A stretch of DNA of 64,000 nt, taken from NCBI RefSeq assembly GCF_900070355.1, contig NZ_LN849456.1, forward strand, positions 2,418,001 through 2,482,000. Reading direction: 5' to 3'. The notes beneath the pieces are model-generated. The model had not been told where the DNA came from. It searched no databases and saw only the letters and a program-made list of their open reading frames with translations. This document shows positions 34,044-43,914 of the stretch, piece after piece. The translations under genes and the position numbers were made by a program. Position 1 is the stretch's first letter. Every line of letters starts with the position of its first letter. The stretch is from Devriesea agamarum (lineage in GTDB: Bacteria; Actinomycetota; Actinomycetes; Actinomycetales; Dermabacteraceae).

Positions 34044-34703
34044 CTAGGTCGCGTCGACCTGCGCAAATATGTCACCGGTTGGTGGTGACACGAGACGTAC
34101 GCGTCCGTCATTGAGCTGATACACCCCGCCTGCGATCAGAAGCTGATGCCGCTGTGCCGTCTTAGACACGATTGACGATGACTGTGCGATGCTCAGCATT
34201 GTGGCCCGAACATGCTGGTCAATATCGGGAATAGCCGCGGCTGGTTCCACGATCGGTTCGCCGGGTTGTTCCAGATGAGGCCTGATGCGGTCGGTCAAGG
34301 TTCCGATGCGCCCAGGTGGTCGCGGCGCACCAGCCATCACGGCCCGAGTTGCGGCGAGTGCCCCGCACCCTTCATGACCGAGCACAAACACCAGGGGCAC
34401 ATGCAACACCGCGACGGCGAACTCAATGGACGCAAGCGATGAATCCCCGACCACCTGGCCCGCGTTGCGGATGACGAATAGATCGCCGAGCCCGTGGTCA
34501 AACGCGATTTCCACAGGAACTCGCGAATCTGAGCATCCGAGCACTGCGGCGAACGGCTCCTGCCCGGCCAAAAGCTCATCGCGACGGCCTGGATGCTGGT
34601 TCATGCGGACCGCTGCGTCCTCGGCAAAGCGTTGGTTCCCGTCGAGCAGCGCTTTCAGTGCGCGATGAGGTCCGGGATGGGAGGCGGCAATCCGATGCGG
34701 CAC
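34044..34703 (-). CDS. Beta-class carbonic anhydrase
   Basis: The 219-residue protein has the zinc ligands and catalytic dyad of beta carbonic anhydrases: 'AVLGCSDSRVPVEIAFD' (Cys, Asp, Arg) and 'VLGHEGCGALAAT' (His, Cys), plus 'DLFVIRNAGQVVGD' and 'GGVYQLNDGRV'. It interconverts CO2 and bicarbonate, feeding carboxylation reactions. It is divergent from the exporter gene starting at 34793. Confidence 0.93.
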   Translation of the reverse strand: MPHRIAASHPGPHRALKALLDGNQRFAEDAAVRMNQHPGRRDELLAGQEPFAAVLGCSDSRVPVEIAFDHGLGDLFVIRNAGQVVGDSSLASIEFAVAVLHVPLVFVLGHEGCGALAATRAVMAGAPRPPGRIGTLTDRIRPHLEQPGEPIVEPAAAIPDIDQHVRATMLSIAQSSSIVSKTAQRHQLLIAGGVYQLNDGRVRLVSPPTGDIFAQVDAT

Positions 34704-34792
34704 GAGGTCTCCTGGGGCGGTTGGGGAATGTGACCCATCGTAGGGTCGATGGACTCTCGCACGGCGAGCGGTCCGTATGTCACGATCGAGGC

Positions 34793-36190
34793 GTGAACAG
34801 CGAGAGCCAGCGACTTCACGCGATCTTCAATCATGCGATCCGGACAGGTGAGCTTATGCTCGCCAATGGAGCGTCGGCTGCTGACGTCACCGCGTCGATA
34901 CTGCGTATTGTGACGGCCTCGGGGATCAGAGACGTGTCGGCCACCGTGACGTTCACGGAAATATCGCTGTCCCATCTGCCCGGGCCCTATGCGGTTCCCT
35001 TCACCCGGATGCGGGTGGTAGAGGCACGAACCCAAGATTTCGGGCGCTTAGACGCCTTGGAGAACGCTACCCAGCGCTATTGCACCGGTGAGATTTCGCT
35101 CTCAGAAGCGGTGGAAGAACTTGAGGCAATTCAGCAGCGTCGGCAGGGATACCCTCGCTGGCTAGTTTTGTCCGCGTGGGGCTTGATGGGAGGATCAGCC
35201 GCCCTGGGACTGGGCAGTGGCACCTTGGTTGCGGTCGCGGCGGCGATTTCCGCCATGGTGCTGACCGTGATGATCGAGATGCTGGGGTCACGGCGGGTTC
35301 CCGATTTTTACATTCAGGTGTGCGGTGGTTTCGTGGCCACCATCGCTGCGATTGTGGTGCAGTTCGTCGACCCGGGCGTCAACTCCTCACTGGTCGTGAT
35401 TTCCTGCCTGATTGTACTGCTCGCGGGCCTGACCTCGATTGGCGCGGTGCAAGACGCCATCACCGGATGGTATCTGACTGCGAACGGACGAATCCTAGAG
35501 ACGGTGTTACTCACCCTGGGATTGGTCGTCGGGGTGCAAGGCGGAATTCTGCTGGCCGACCGGTTTGGGTCGGATATCTCGGTGTCGACGTCGATGCCGG
35601 TAACCCTCGCGTCGTTCACCGTGTTGCTGATAGCGAACTCTTTGATCGGTTTGGGCTATGCGGTGGGAACTCATATGCCAGCCCGGGTCCTTCCGGCGGC
35701 GGTTGCCACGTCAGCTGTGGCGGGCGCCATCACGGTGGGTTTAGAAGTCGCCGGGGTGCAGCGAACCTGGGCGGCGGGCTTTGCATCCTGCGCGGTGGGC
35801 CTTGCCGCGGTCATATTTGGGCGCAGGCTGCGCACCCCGGCGCTGTTGTTCGTGATGTGCGGGGTGGTGCCGTTGGTGCCCGGTTCGGTGATTTACCGCG
35901 GTTTGTTCGGGCTGCAAAACGATCCTGACCAGGGAATGCTGGATCTTCTGACCGCGGCGGGGATTGCCATAGCGCTCGCCGCGGGCGCCGTTTTTGGTCA
36001 ATTTGTGGCCACAGCGCTCAGTTGGCGGATAGCTCGAGCCGGTAGCGCATTCATGCCCGTGATCTCCGCGCCGTTCTCCACTGTGCGTCGTCGTCGGCGC
36101 GCAACTTCGATGGGACGACGCTGGAATCGCAGACAGACGGGACCGAGCGTGGATACGATGACGACCACCAAGCCGTCCGATCTCACGTAA
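34793..36190 (+). CDS. thrE: Threonine/serine exporter family protein (ThrE type)
   Basis: GAGG precedes the GTG at 34793, giving 465 residues; the frame extends upstream but without family features. The N-terminal soluble domain (residues 1-125) has 'GELMLANGASAADVTASILRI', typical of DUF1212. About ten membrane helices follow, with 'YIQVCGGFVATIAAIVVQF' and the DUF3815-like second part 'VMCGVVPLVPGSVIYRGLFG'. ThrE exports threonine and serine by proton exchange in corynebacteria. A basic, low-complexity tail ends the protein. Confidence 0.9.
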   Translation: MNSESQRLHAIFNHAIRTGELMLANGASAADVTASILRIVTASGIRDVSATVTFTEISLSHLPGPYAVPFTRMRVVEARTQDFGRLDALENATQRYCTGEISLSEAVEELEAIQQRRQGYPRWLVLSAWGLMGGSAALGLGSGTLVAVAAAISAMVLTVMIEMLGSRRVPDFYIQVCGGFVATIAAIVVQFVDPGVNSSLVVISCLIVLLAGLTSIGAVQDAITGWYLTANGRILETVLLTLGLVVGVQGGILLADRFGSDISVSTSMPVTLASFTVLLIANSLIGLGYAVGTHMPARVLPAAVATSAVAGAITVGLEVAGVQRTWAAGFASCAVGLAAVIFGRRLRTPALLFVMCGVVPLVPGSVIYRGLFGLQNDPDQGMLDLLTAAGIAIALAAGAVFGQFVATALSWRIARAGSAFMPVISAPFSTVRRRRRATSMGRRWNRRQTGPSVDTMTTTKPSDLT

Positions 36191-36204
36191 CCCTAGGAGT
36201 CAAT

Positions 36205-37269
36205 ATGGACACCCTTGTCGCAACCGGGTGCTACACCACCGCGACCGGAGGCCGCGGTAAAGGGATCGGCTTGTGGAAGCTCGATTCTGATGCCCTCGCG
36301 TTGAGATTGCTCGGGTACGTGGAGGCGGACTCTCCTTCGTTTTTGGCGTGGCATCCCACCCTGCCGGTTCTGTACGCGGTACACGAAACCGCTCCGACGC
36401 AGGTCAGCGCGTTCCGGCTGGTCGGAGAGGACAGCGATACGCCCAGCTTGGAATCCACAGGGACGCTGACCCTCAGCGGCGAGGGGGGCTGCCACATTGT
36501 GGTGGGTCCGCGCGCGCAGACAGTGATCATCTCTGAATACACCTCCGGAATGGTGGAGACCATTTCCCTCACGGAGGATGGTTCCCTCGGCGACGTGATC
36601 GACGTTGACGATCACCATTCCTACGGGCGTACCCGCACGCCGCACCCGCACCAGTGCATTCTGATGCCCGGCACCGGCGACAAACGGTTCCTAGTCAGCG
36701 ACCTGGGACTTGACCGCCTGTTCAGTTACGAACAGGCCGGGGACGGTCACATCGAGATGACCGGTGAAATCGTCCTGGAACGGGGGAGCGGGCCGCGTCA
36801 TGTCGCTGCGGACCACGAGAGTGGGAACCTGTATGTTGCATGCGAGCTGGATGGCACGCTCGTGACTGTTCGGCGTGATGTGGAGCACGTGTCGGAGGCT
36901 GTGTGGCCGCGGGTGGAACCAACCTATTCGGTGGTCTCGCGCATCCCGGCGTCCAGTGTGAGCGGCCCGAATGCTGTCTCCCACATTCAAGTGTCCCAGC
37001 GTGAAAACTTTGTGCTGGTCGCTAATCGGGGCCCGGATTCGCTCAGCGCGTTCTCGCTCGGCGGTATGATCCCCGAACATGTGAGCGAAATCGGGGTTGG
37101 AGCTTCCCCGCGCCATTTCGCGCATGTCGAGGACCTCGTGCTGGTCGCGGCCCAGGAGGCCGACCGTATTGACCTCGTCCGCTGGTCTCGTGACGGCGAG
37201 TTGGAAATCGCTGCCGACCCGGTACCCAGCCCATCTGTGACCTGTATCGCGCCCAAGCTCCGGGCGTGA
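36205..37269 (+). CDS. Lactonase family beta-propeller protein (6-phosphogluconolactonase type)
   Basis: The 354-residue protein is a seven-bladed propeller of the YbhE/Pgl family (PF10282 type). Motifs are 'SPSFLAWHPTLPVLYAVHE', 'YTSGMVETISLTEDGSLGD', 'TPHPHQCILMPG', 'LVSDLGLDRLFSY' and 'GSGPRHVAADHESGNLYVACELDGTLV'. Characterised members hydrolyse 6-phosphogluconolactone; others are less specific. TAGGAG precedes the ATG. galK follows 28 bases later, so an operon for sugar use, perhaps oxidative galactose metabolism, is possible. No galT or galE is in the window. Confidence 0.85.
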   Translation: MDTLVATGCYTTATGGRGKGIGLWKLDSDALALRLLGYVEADSPSFLAWHPTLPVLYAVHETAPTQVSAFRLVGEDSDTPSLESTGTLTLSGEGGCHIVVGPRAQTVIISEYTSGMVETISLTEDGSLGDVIDVDDHHSYGRTRTPHPHQCILMPGTGDKRFLVSDLGLDRLFSYEQAGDGHIEMTGEIVLERGSGPRHVAADHESGNLYVACELDGTLVTVRRDVEHVSEAVWPRVEPTYSVVSRIPASSVSGPNAVSHIQVSQRENFVLVANRGPDSLSAFSLGGMIPEHVSEIGVGASPRHFAHVEDLVLVAAQEADRIDLVRWSRDGELEIAADPVPSPSVTCIAPKLRA

Positions 37270-37297
37270 GTGCATATCCACCTCGGAGGATTACCCC

Positions 37298-38512
37298 GTG
37301 AACACCAGCCCTTCTCCCATCTTTACGGAGGCCCCTGACCGCGTAGATGCCGCGGCCCGGGTGAGTGATCAGTTCGTTGAGGTGTTCGGGTACAGCCCGG
37401 ACGGGGTGTGGTCGGCGCCGGGCCGCGTCAACATTATTGGAGAGCACGTCGACTATCAGGACGGCCTGTGCTTGCCGATGGCGATCGAACATCGCTGTTT
37501 TGTGGCTGCAGCCCGCACCCCCGCCGATGTGGTGCGTCTGCGCAGTGTGCAAAGCGATGAGGTCTTTGAAGGGAACTTCCGCGACCTGGCTCCGGGCGAA
37601 GTCCCGGGCTGGGCCGCCTATGTTGCCGGTGTGCTGTGGGCGGTTCGCCCCTATATGGCGGGCTCTCAGCCCGGCGGCGTGGACATCCTGGTCGATGGTT
37701 ATGTTCCGCTGGGTTCGGGTTTGTCCTCCTCGGCGTCCCTGGAATGCTCAGTAGTGACCACCGTGGATTCGCTGCTCAGCCTCGGCATGAGCGACGCGGA
37801 GAAGATCCGCGCCGCTATTCGTGCGGAGACCGAATTCGCGGGCGCGTCCACGGGTGGTTTGGATCAGTCGGCGTCTGTTCTGTGTACCGAGGGGCACGCG
37901 ATTGTTCTGGACTGTCGCGATATCAGCACCCGGTCGGTGCCCTGGGATCTGGGGCGGCAAGGTCTTGCGCTGCTGGTGATCGACACTAAGGCCGAGCACT
38001 CCCATGTTGACGGTGAGTATGTTGCGCGCCGCCGCGATAGTGAGGCTGCGGCTAAGGCGTTGGGTGTGGCAACTCTGCGCGAGGTCCAGGCGGCTGATCT
38101 GGACTCGCTGCTGCCTCGCATTGAGGATGAGACCGTGCGTCGTCGGGCCCGACACGTGGTTACCGAGATTCAGCGGGTCCGTGATTTCGCGGACCTATTG
38201 AACGCGGGCACGGTGCGGGCTCACGTGGACGCTCTCGGCGCCCTGATGAACGCCTCGCACAACTCTCTGCGCGACGACTACGAGGTGACCTGCAAGGAAC
38301 TCGATCTGGCGGTGGACACGGCCCGCAGTGCGGGCGCTTATGGTGCCCGGATGACCGGCGGCGGGTTCGGTGGCAGCGCCATCGCTTTGGTGGAGGAGGA
38401 CAAGGTCCAGGAAACTGCTCAGGCGATTGCTGACGCTTTTGCTGCGCAGGGTTTGCGTGCTCCGCAGTTCATCGTCTCGATTGCGGCTGACGGCGCCGGT
38501 CAGGACCGCTGA
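37298..38512 (+). CDS. galK: Galactokinase
   Basis: The 404-residue GHMP kinase has the galactokinase signature 'GRVNIIGEHVDYQDGLCLPM', the ATP-binding 'VPLGSGLSSSASLECSV', 'GLDQSASVLCTEGHAIVLDCRD' and the C-terminal 'MTGGGFGGSAIALV'. It phosphorylates galactose at C1. GGAGG lies ten bases before the GTG at 37298. Val instead of Thr in GEHVDY is a mild deviation from the common signature. A clear terminator follows at 38601-38648. Confidence 0.95.
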   Translation: MNTSPSPIFTEAPDRVDAAARVSDQFVEVFGYSPDGVWSAPGRVNIIGEHVDYQDGLCLPMAIEHRCFVAAARTPADVVRLRSVQSDEVFEGNFRDLAPGEVPGWAAYVAGVLWAVRPYMAGSQPGGVDILVDGYVPLGSGLSSSASLECSVVTTVDSLLSLGMSDAEKIRAAIRAETEFAGASTGGLDQSASVLCTEGHAIVLDCRDISTRSVPWDLGRQGLALLVIDTKAEHSHVDGEYVARRRDSEAAAKALGVATLREVQAADLDSLLPRIEDETVRRRARHVVTEIQRVRDFADLLNAGTVRAHVDALGALMNASHNSLRDDYEVTCKELDLAVDTARSAGAYGARMTGGGFGGSAIALVEEDKVQETAQAIADAFAAQGLRAPQFIVSIAADGAGQDR

Positions 38513-38600
38513 GCCGGTGGCCTTTCAGCACCGCTGAACTGCTGGCCTGCAGAGACGCTGAGCTTGAGCTAGCGACCGACCAGGACCGCTAACGTCTTGA

Positions 38601-38648
38601 CTGGACGCGAGACACCGTCATTGATGGCGCCTCGCGTCCAGTTTTTTT
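38601..38648 (+). terminator. Rho-independent terminator of galK
   Basis: CTGGACGCGAG and CTCGCGTCCAG form a perfect 11-bp stem followed by seven T residues. The stretch between galK and this hairpin contains near-copies of the galK end (CAGGACCGCT at 38503 and 38581). No gene is evident in 38513-38789. Confidence 0.93.
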
Positions 38649-38789
38649 GTGTGTGCCGGGGCGCTTTTGTCTCTGTGTCCTCGGCGCGAGCTCACGATGT
38701 ATCCGTGGTGGGTACACACATGTCTTACGATCCTTTACCGGCCCTGTCCGTCAGTAGTGACACCCGGTTGTATGCCGATATCAGGTTCG

Positions 38790-39794
38790 CTACGCCGCTA
38801 TCCAGCGATCTATTCCGCGTAGGAGCCGCTGTTTCACCTCGTCTTCGGCGCGCGATGCGAGCACCGAGGAGCGGGCGAGATCTGCGAGTTCCCGGTCGGT
38901 AAATCCGAGTCGCCGCGCGGTCTCATACTGGTCCAGCAAACGAGTGCCAAACAGCAGGGGGTCATCCGCGCCGAGAGCAACCCGGGCCCCCGCTGACACC
39001 AGGTGGCGCAGGGGGACCTCATTCTCGTGACGGTACACACCGAGCGACACATTGGATCCTGGACAGACTTCGAGGGCGACGCCAGCCTGCACAATGTCGT
39101 CGAGCAGGCGGGGATCTTCGCTCGCACGCACCCCGTGACCGAGCCGGTCAGGACGCAAACTATTCAGCACTTCGCGAATATGCTCCGGACCGAGCAGCTC
39201 TCCGCCGTGAGGAACCAGGGCCAATCCCGCTCGGGACGCAATTTTGAACGCGGGTCCAAACTCCGACGTCACCCCGCGGCGTTCGTCGTTGGACAGGCCG
39301 AACGCCACCACTCGTCCCGCATGTTTGGCGGCTAGGCGGGCCAGCACCCGGGCATCTAAAGGGTGACGGGTCCGGGAGGCGGCAACGATAACCCCGATGC
39401 TGACCCCGGTGTCCTTCTCCGCCTGAGCAGCCTCATCGAGCACGATCTCCAAGGCTGGTGTAATGCCGCCGACAAACGGCGCGTAACTGGTCGGGTCAAC
39501 CTGGATTTCCAGGCGCCCAGAGCCCTCTTGGGCATCATCTTGGGCGGCTTCGCGCACAATACGTCGCATCGCGGATTCATCGCGGACGACCGCCCGTGCG
39601 GCATCGTAATGCCGTTGGAAGCGAAACCAGCCACGGGCAGTAGGCTCAAGACGCAGGGGATCTTCATCGTCGAGCCCACGCATCAGCCGAATACGGTGCT
39701 GATGCGCAAGCTCGTACAGGGTGTCCCTGCGCATCGAGCCGGTGAAATGCAGATGCAAATGCGCTTTGGGAAGGTCCCGCAAATCACGAGGCAC
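38790..39794 (-). CDS. add: Adenosine deaminase family protein
   Basis: The chosen start is GTG 39794, eleven bases after the aminotransferase stop and preceded by TAAGG, giving 334 residues that begin at 'MPRDLRDLPKAHLHLHFTGS'. Zinc and catalytic residues are 'HLHLHFTGSM' (His-X-His), 'VPHGGELLGPEHI' (His, catalytic Glu), 'DRLGHGVRASED' (His) and 'VALGADDPLLFGT' (Asp-Asp). The family deaminates adenosine; some members act on adenine or aminofutalosine. 'LGADDP' in place of the common 'LNSDDP' suggests a possible variant specificity. Confidence 0.9.
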   Translation of the reverse strand: MPRDLRDLPKAHLHLHFTGSMRRDTLYELAHQHRIRLMRGLDDEDPLRLEPTARGWFRFQRHYDAARAVVRDESAMRRIVREAAQDDAQEGSGRLEIQVDPTSYAPFVGGITPALEIVLDEAAQAEKDTGVSIGVIVAASRTRHPLDARVLARLAAKHAGRVVAFGLSNDERRGVTSEFGPAFKIASRAGLALVPHGGELLGPEHIREVLNSLRPDRLGHGVRASEDPRLLDDIVQAGVALEVCPGSNVSLGVYRHENEVPLRHLVSAGARVALGADDPLLFGTRLLDQYETARRLGFTDRELADLARSSVLASRAEDEVKQRLLRGIDRWIAA

Positions 39795-39804
39795 GAGCCG
39801 CGCC

Positions 39805-41013
39805 TTAGCGGGCGAGCAAACGCTGAACGCGCTCGATTCCCTCGACGAGATCATCGTCGGCTAGGGCGTAGGAAAACCGCAGGTGGCCCGGTGCACCGAA
39901 TGCTTCGCCCGGCACGGCCGCGACTTCGGCCTCGTCCAAAATCAGTTCAGCCAGCTCAGCGGAGGTTGAGACGCGGTGACCGGCGATTTCAGTGCCCAAA
40001 GCAGCTGAGACATCCGGGAAGGCGTAAAACGCGCCTTGCGGAGTGGGAACGTTGAATTGAGGAATCTCCGACAGCATCTGGATGATCGTGCGGCGCCTGC
40101 GGTCAAACGCTTCTCGCATCCGGGTGACCTCATCCATCTCGCCGGTCAGTGCGGCAATTGCGGCTCTCTGGGCCACATTGCACGTGTTGGAGGTCAGATG
40201 GGACTGAAGGTTTGAGGCGGCTTTCACCACATCAGCAGGCCCGATCAGCCATCCCACGCGCCAACCGGTCATCGCGAACGTCTTGGCGACACCGTTGAGC
40301 AGGACACAGTGATCAGCAAGTTCCGGAACAGCGTCGAGGACGGAGGTGAACACCGCCCCGTCATAGGTCAGGTGTTGATAGATTTCGTCGGAAATCACCC
40401 ACACGTTGTGCTCAAGGGCCCAGCGTCCAATGTCCTTGATTAACTCGGGGCTGGCGACAGCACCGGTCGGGTTTGACGGCGAACACAGCACAAGCGCCTT
40501 GGTCGCGGGGGTGCGGGCGGCTTCAAGCTGTTCGATCGTGGGGAGGTATCCCTGGTCAACTCCGGAAAACACTTCAACCACCCGGGCGCCGGTGAGCTGG
40601 ATGGCCTCGGGGTACGTGGTCCAGTACGGTGCGGGCAGAATAACCTCGTCGCCCGGATCTAAAAGAGTCTGAAACGCCTGGTATACAGCCTGTTTGCCGC
40701 CGTTGGTGACAAGCACCTGGGACGGTTCAACCTCAATGTGGTCGTAGCGCTTCGTCGCGTCGGCAATGGCCTGGCGCAGCTCGGGCAGGCCCGCGCACGG
40801 CGTATAGCGGTGGTTGCGGGTATCGGCGCAGGCTTCCTGGGCCGCCGCCACGATGTGTGCCGGAGTGGGGAAGTCGGGTTCACCCGCACCGAAACCGATA
40901 ACCGGTCGGCCTTCTGCTTTAAGTCGTTTCGCTTTGGCATCCACGACCAGCGTGGCTGATTCCGAAATGGATCCGATGAGATGGGATATACGGGCGCGGG
41001 TGTTGTCGGTCAC
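39805..41013 (-). CDS. Aspartate aminotransferase (class I, subgroup Ib)
   Basis: Taking GTG 41013 as the start gives 402 residues beginning '[32 protein letters not shown]', which matches the usual family N-terminus; the frame extends to 41097. PLP-enzyme features are '[14 protein letters not shown]', '[20 protein letters not shown]', '[11 protein letters not shown]', '[14 protein letters not shown]' and the Schiff-base Lys in '[15 protein letters not shown]'. The enzyme moves the amino group between aspartate and 2-oxoglutarate. It is upstream of, and probably co-transcribed with, the adenosine deaminase gene. Confidence 0.93.
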   Translation of the reverse strand: MTDNTRARISHLIGSISESATLVVDAKAKRLKAEGRPVIGFGAGEPDFPTPAHIVAAAQEACADTRNHRYTPCAGLPELRQAIADATKRYDHIEVEPSQVLVTNGGKQAVYQAFQTLLDPGDEVILPAPYWTTYPEAIQLTGARVVEVFSGVDQGYLPTIEQLEAARTPATKALVLCSPSNPTGAVASPELIKDIGRWALEHNVWVISDEIYQHLTYDGAVFTSVLDAVPELADHCVLLNGVAKTFAMTGWRVGWLIGPADVVKAASNLQSHLTSNTCNVAQRAAIAALTGEMDEVTRMREAFDRRRRTIIQMLSEIPQFNVPTPQGAFYAFPDVSAALGTEIAGHRVSTSAELAELILDEAEVAAVPGEAFGAPGHLRFSYALADDDLVEGIERVQRLLAR

Positions 41014-41225
41014 GACACCTATCGTGGCAGATGGCAGCTGGGATGTCATAGGAATCTGAGATTGGCGTATGCGGGTGCTGTAAGAACTAGGCGGCATGCA
41101 GACGGGGAATCACCCGGGCCTAAGAACTCAGTCCTCGAGATCGGTGTTCAAGATAGGTGCTCGGGATCTGTGCAGCGCATTTGAAGCCTCACAATGCGCT
41201 CTGGATGTGAGGTCGCTCAATCCGA

Positions 41226-41255
41226 TTCGACCGAACGGCCCGCTGACCCTATGAT
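41226..41255 (+). promoter_or_regulatory. Likely promoter of tRNA-Trp and secE-nusG
   Basis: TTCGAC and TATGAT are separated by 18 bases and lie about 40 bases before the tRNA. The -10 box is close to the vegetative consensus. An 8-bp inverted repeat AGCGCATT/AATGCGCT (41174-41200) lies upstream, with no known function. Confidence 0.5.
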
Positions 41256-41294
41256 GGACCTCGGTCTGTCCCTCGGTTATGAGGGCAACTGTTT

Positions 41295-41367
41295 AGGGTA
41301 GTGGCGCAATTGGTAGCGCAGCGGTCTCCAAAACCGCAGGTTGCAGGTTCGAGTCCTGTCTACCCTG
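41295..41367 (+). tRNA. trnW: tRNA-Trp (anticodon CCA)
   Basis: The acceptor arms AGGGTAG and CTACCCT pair fully. The anticodon stem GCGGT/ACCGC encloses CTCCAAA with anticodon CCA. The T-arm has GGTTCGAGTCC. Length is 73 bases with no encoded CCA end. The position directly before secE is common in bacteria. Confidence 0.97.
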
Positions 41368-41401
41368 CTCCGTCCCCCCGGATCCACCGAGGGGAGGCAC
41401 G

Positions 41402-41698
41402 ATGACGCGACGAGAACGGAACGCGAGGAACGTGAACTCAGCGCAGAAGCCGGCTAAGCCCGGCTCAGGCGAGCCCGCTACGCGGGGTCGGGGAAACCCG
41501 TTCCTGGCGATCGGGCTGTTTGTGCGTCAGGTCATCGCCGAACTGAAAAAGGTTGTCACCCCGACGAAGCAGGAACTGTGGTCGTATTCGATCACCGTGC
41601 TGCTGTTTGTGATCGTGATGATCCTGATCGTGTTCGGACTCGACATCGTGTTCGGCTGGCTTGCACGCGTAACTTTTGCGGGGTCTGCCGCCGGCTGA
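41402..41698 (+). CDS. secE: Preprotein translocase subunit SecE
   Basis: The 98-residue protein has a basic, low-complexity N-terminus and the conserved 'VRQVIAELKKVVTPTKQELWSYS', followed by a single membrane helix ('ITVLLFVIVMILIVFGLDIVFGWL'). SecE clamps SecY in the translocon. GGGAGG precedes the ATG. It is followed by nusG, the standard order. Confidence 0.95.
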   Translation: MTRRERNARNVNSAQKPAKPGSGEPATRGRGNPFLAIGLFVRQVIAELKKVVTPTKQELWSYSITVLLFVIVMILIVFGLDIVFGWLARVTFAGSAAG

Positions 41699-41775
41699 GC
41701 CGGACGCATGCACCAGTGGCGCAGGGCTGAACCCTGACCACCACCCCTACGTCGGATACGAAAGCAGGTTGCACG

Positions 41776-42570
41776 GTGAGTGACGAGAAGTCGGAGGAGA
41801 TCCTCGACCACGATGTCGAGGCCGACGAAATGCCTAAGGCCCCCGCTGCGGCCGATGATCACAACGAATCAGCTGACGACACCGTTAACGCCGAATCGGC
41901 TGACGCCGTGGATAGCGCCGACGAGACTGCGGACCAGGCTGAGGCCGAAGATTCCGGTTCCCACCTGCCTGAAGAGGAAGATCCGGCTGCCCTTCTGCGC
42001 CGTAAGCTGCGCAGCGCGCCGGGCGAATGGTATGTCGTACATTCCTATTCGGGGCACGAAAACCGGGTGAAGAACCAGCTCACCACCCGCATCGAAACCC
42101 AGTCCATGGAGGATTACATCTTCCAGGTTGAGGTTCCGATGGAGGATGCCGTCGAGATTAAGAACGGCCAGAAGAAAATGGTGCGCCGGGTACGAGTTCC
42201 CGGTTACGTGCTGGTTCGCATGGAGCTGACCGATGAGTCCTGGGGCTGTGTGCGGCACACCCCGGGTGTGACCGGATTCGTGGGCAATAGCCATCAGCCG
42301 GTCCCGCTTAGCTTCGATGAGATTTACCAGATGCTGTTGCCGATGATTGAACTGTCGGAACGGCCCACCTCCAAGAAGTCTTCTAAGCCGGAGAAGGTTC
42401 CCGCCTTTGAAGTAGGCGAGTCTGTCACCGTCATGGAAGGGCCGTTTGAAACCATGCCGGCCACTATCGCCGAAATCGATGGCGAACACCAAAAGCTCCG
42501 GGTTCTTGTGTCCATCTTTGGGCGTGAGACCCCGGTTGAGCTCGCGTTTAACCAGGTCGCCAAGATCTGA
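41776..42570 (+). CDS. nusG: Transcription termination/antitermination protein NusG
   Basis: The 264-residue protein has an acidic N-terminal extension of about 75 residues usual in actinobacteria. The NGN domain follows ('[18 protein letters not shown]', '[31 protein letters not shown]'), then the KOW domain ('[21 protein letters not shown]'). It binds RNA polymerase and couples it to the ribosome and Rho. The start is GTG 41776. Confidence 0.96.
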   Translation: MSDEKSEEILDHDVEADEMPKAPAAADDHNESADDTVNAESADAVDSADETADQAEAEDSGSHLPEEEDPAALLRRKLRSAPGEWYVVHSYSGHENRVKNQLTTRIETQSMEDYIFQVEVPMEDAVEIKNGQKKMVRRVRVPGYVLVRMELTDESWGCVRHTPGVTGFVGNSHQPVPLSFDEIYQMLLPMIELSERPTSKKSSKPEKVPAFEVGESVTVMEGPFETMPATIAEIDGEHQKLRVLVSIFGRETPVELAFNQVAKI

Positions 42571-42672
42571 GCCGCGGGCTTATCCCGCACCGTTCCGCTG
42601 AGCGGGACGCGTCGGGTTGCAGTGGGAGGGGCGTCACCGCCCTGCCCGGACCACGACACACAAGGAAGAGCT

Positions 42673-43104
42673 ATGCCTCCTAAGAAGAAGGTCGCGAGCC
42701 TCATCAAGCTCCAGATCAACGCGGGTGCTGCAACGCCCGCCCCGCCGATCGGCCCGGCACTCGGCGCCGCCGGCGTGAACATCATGGAGTTCTGCAAGGC
42801 GTACAACGCGGCAACCGAGTCGCAGCGCGGCTCCGTCATCCCCGTTGAAATCACGGTGTACGAGGACCGCTCGTTCACCTTCATCACCAAGACCCCGCCG
42901 GCTGCCGAGCTGATCAAGAAGGCCGCCGGACTGGATAAGGGTTCGTCTACCCCGCACAGCGTCAAGGTCGGTTCGATCACGATGGCTCAGTGCAAAGAGA
43001 TCGCGGAAACTAAGATGCCCGATCTCAACGCGAACGATATCGACGCGGCAGCCAAGATTGTGGCCGGAACCGCGAAGTCCATGGGCATCACGGTGGAGGG
43101 CTGA
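42673..43104 (+). CDS. rplK: 50S ribosomal protein L11
   Basis: AAGGAAG before the ATG at 42673 gives 143 residues: '[39 protein letters not shown]' pattern in the N-terminal domain and the rRNA-binding C-terminal domain with '[21 protein letters not shown]'. L11 forms the GTPase-associated region of the ribosome. rplA follows five bases after the stop. Confidence 0.97.
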   Translation: MPPKKKVASLIKLQINAGAATPAPPIGPALGAAGVNIMEFCKAYNAATESQRGSVIPVEITVYEDRSFTFITKTPPAAELIKKAAGLDKGSSTPHSVKVGSITMAQCKEIAETKMPDLNANDIDAAAKIVAGTAKSMGITVEG

Positions 43105-43109
43105 GACAG

Positions 43110-43826
43110 ATGGCATTTCGTAGCAAGGGTTACAAGGACGCTGCCGCAAAGATCGAGGCCGGGCGGTTCTACGCTCCTCTCGACGCCGTACGTCTGGCCC
43201 AGAAGACCTCCCCGGCTAAGTTCGACGCCTCTGTTGAGGTTGCGATGTGCCTGGGCGTGGATCCCCGCAAGGCCGACCAGATGGTGCGCGGTACCGTCAA
43301 CCTGCCGAACGGCACCGGTAAGACCGCCCGCGTGATCGTGTTCGCCACCGGCCCGCAGGCCGAGGCCGCAGTGGAAGCTGGCGCCGACGAGGTTGGCTCT
43401 GACGAGCTGATCGCGAAGGTCGCAGGCGGCTGGACCGACTTCGATGCCGCTGTCGCCACCCCGAACCTGATGGGCAAGGTTGGCAAGCTGGGCCGCGTGC
43501 TTGGCCCCCGCGGCCTCATGCCGAACCCCAAGACCGGCACCGTCACCATGGACACCGCTAAGGCTGTGGCTGACATCAAGGGTGGCAAGATCGAGTTCCG
43601 CACCGACCGCGCCGCGAACCTGCACTTCATCATCGGTAAGACCTCATTCACCGATCAGCAGCTCATGGAGAACTACGTGGCGGCGCTGGAGGAGATCCTG
43701 CGTCTGAAGCCGTCCTCCTCCAAGGGTCGTTACATCACGAAGATCACCGTGTCCACCACCATGGGCCCGGGCATCCCGGTCGACGTGAACCGTACTCGTA
43801 ACCTCACCGAGGGCGAGGACGCCTGA
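43110..43826 (+). CDS. rplA: 50S ribosomal protein L1
   Basis: The 238-residue protein has '[35 protein letters not shown]', '[18 protein letters not shown]' and the signature '[20 protein letters not shown]'. L1 forms the L1 stalk and, in many bacteria, represses its own operon by binding the mRNA leader. A terminator hairpin follows, so rplKA is separate from rplJL here. Confidence 0.97.
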   Translation: MAFRSKGYKDAAAKIEAGRFYAPLDAVRLAQKTSPAKFDASVEVAMCLGVDPRKADQMVRGTVNLPNGTGKTARVIVFATGPQAEAAVEAGADEVGSDELIAKVAGGWTDFDAAVATPNLMGKVGKLGRVLGPRGLMPNPKTGTVTMDTAKAVADIKGGKIEFRTDRAANLHFIIGKTSFTDQQLMENYVAALEEILRLKPSSSKGRYITKITVSTTMGPGIPVDVNRTRNLTEGEDA

Positions 43827-43864
43827 GCTTCATCGCTCGCTGATTGAGGCTCAACGCTGACATC

Positions 43865-43903
43865 GCACAGGCCCCTGATCCACAACGGATCGGGGGCCTG
43901 TGC
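43865..43903 (+). terminator. Terminator of rplKA
   Basis: GCACAGGCCCC pairs with GGGGCCTGTGC, extended inside by GATC/GATC, 38 bases after the rplA stop. TTATAT follows. The rest of 43827-44168 holds a 16-bp tandem array and the adhE terminator. Confidence 0.85.
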
Positions 43904-43914
43904 TTATATCGGAT

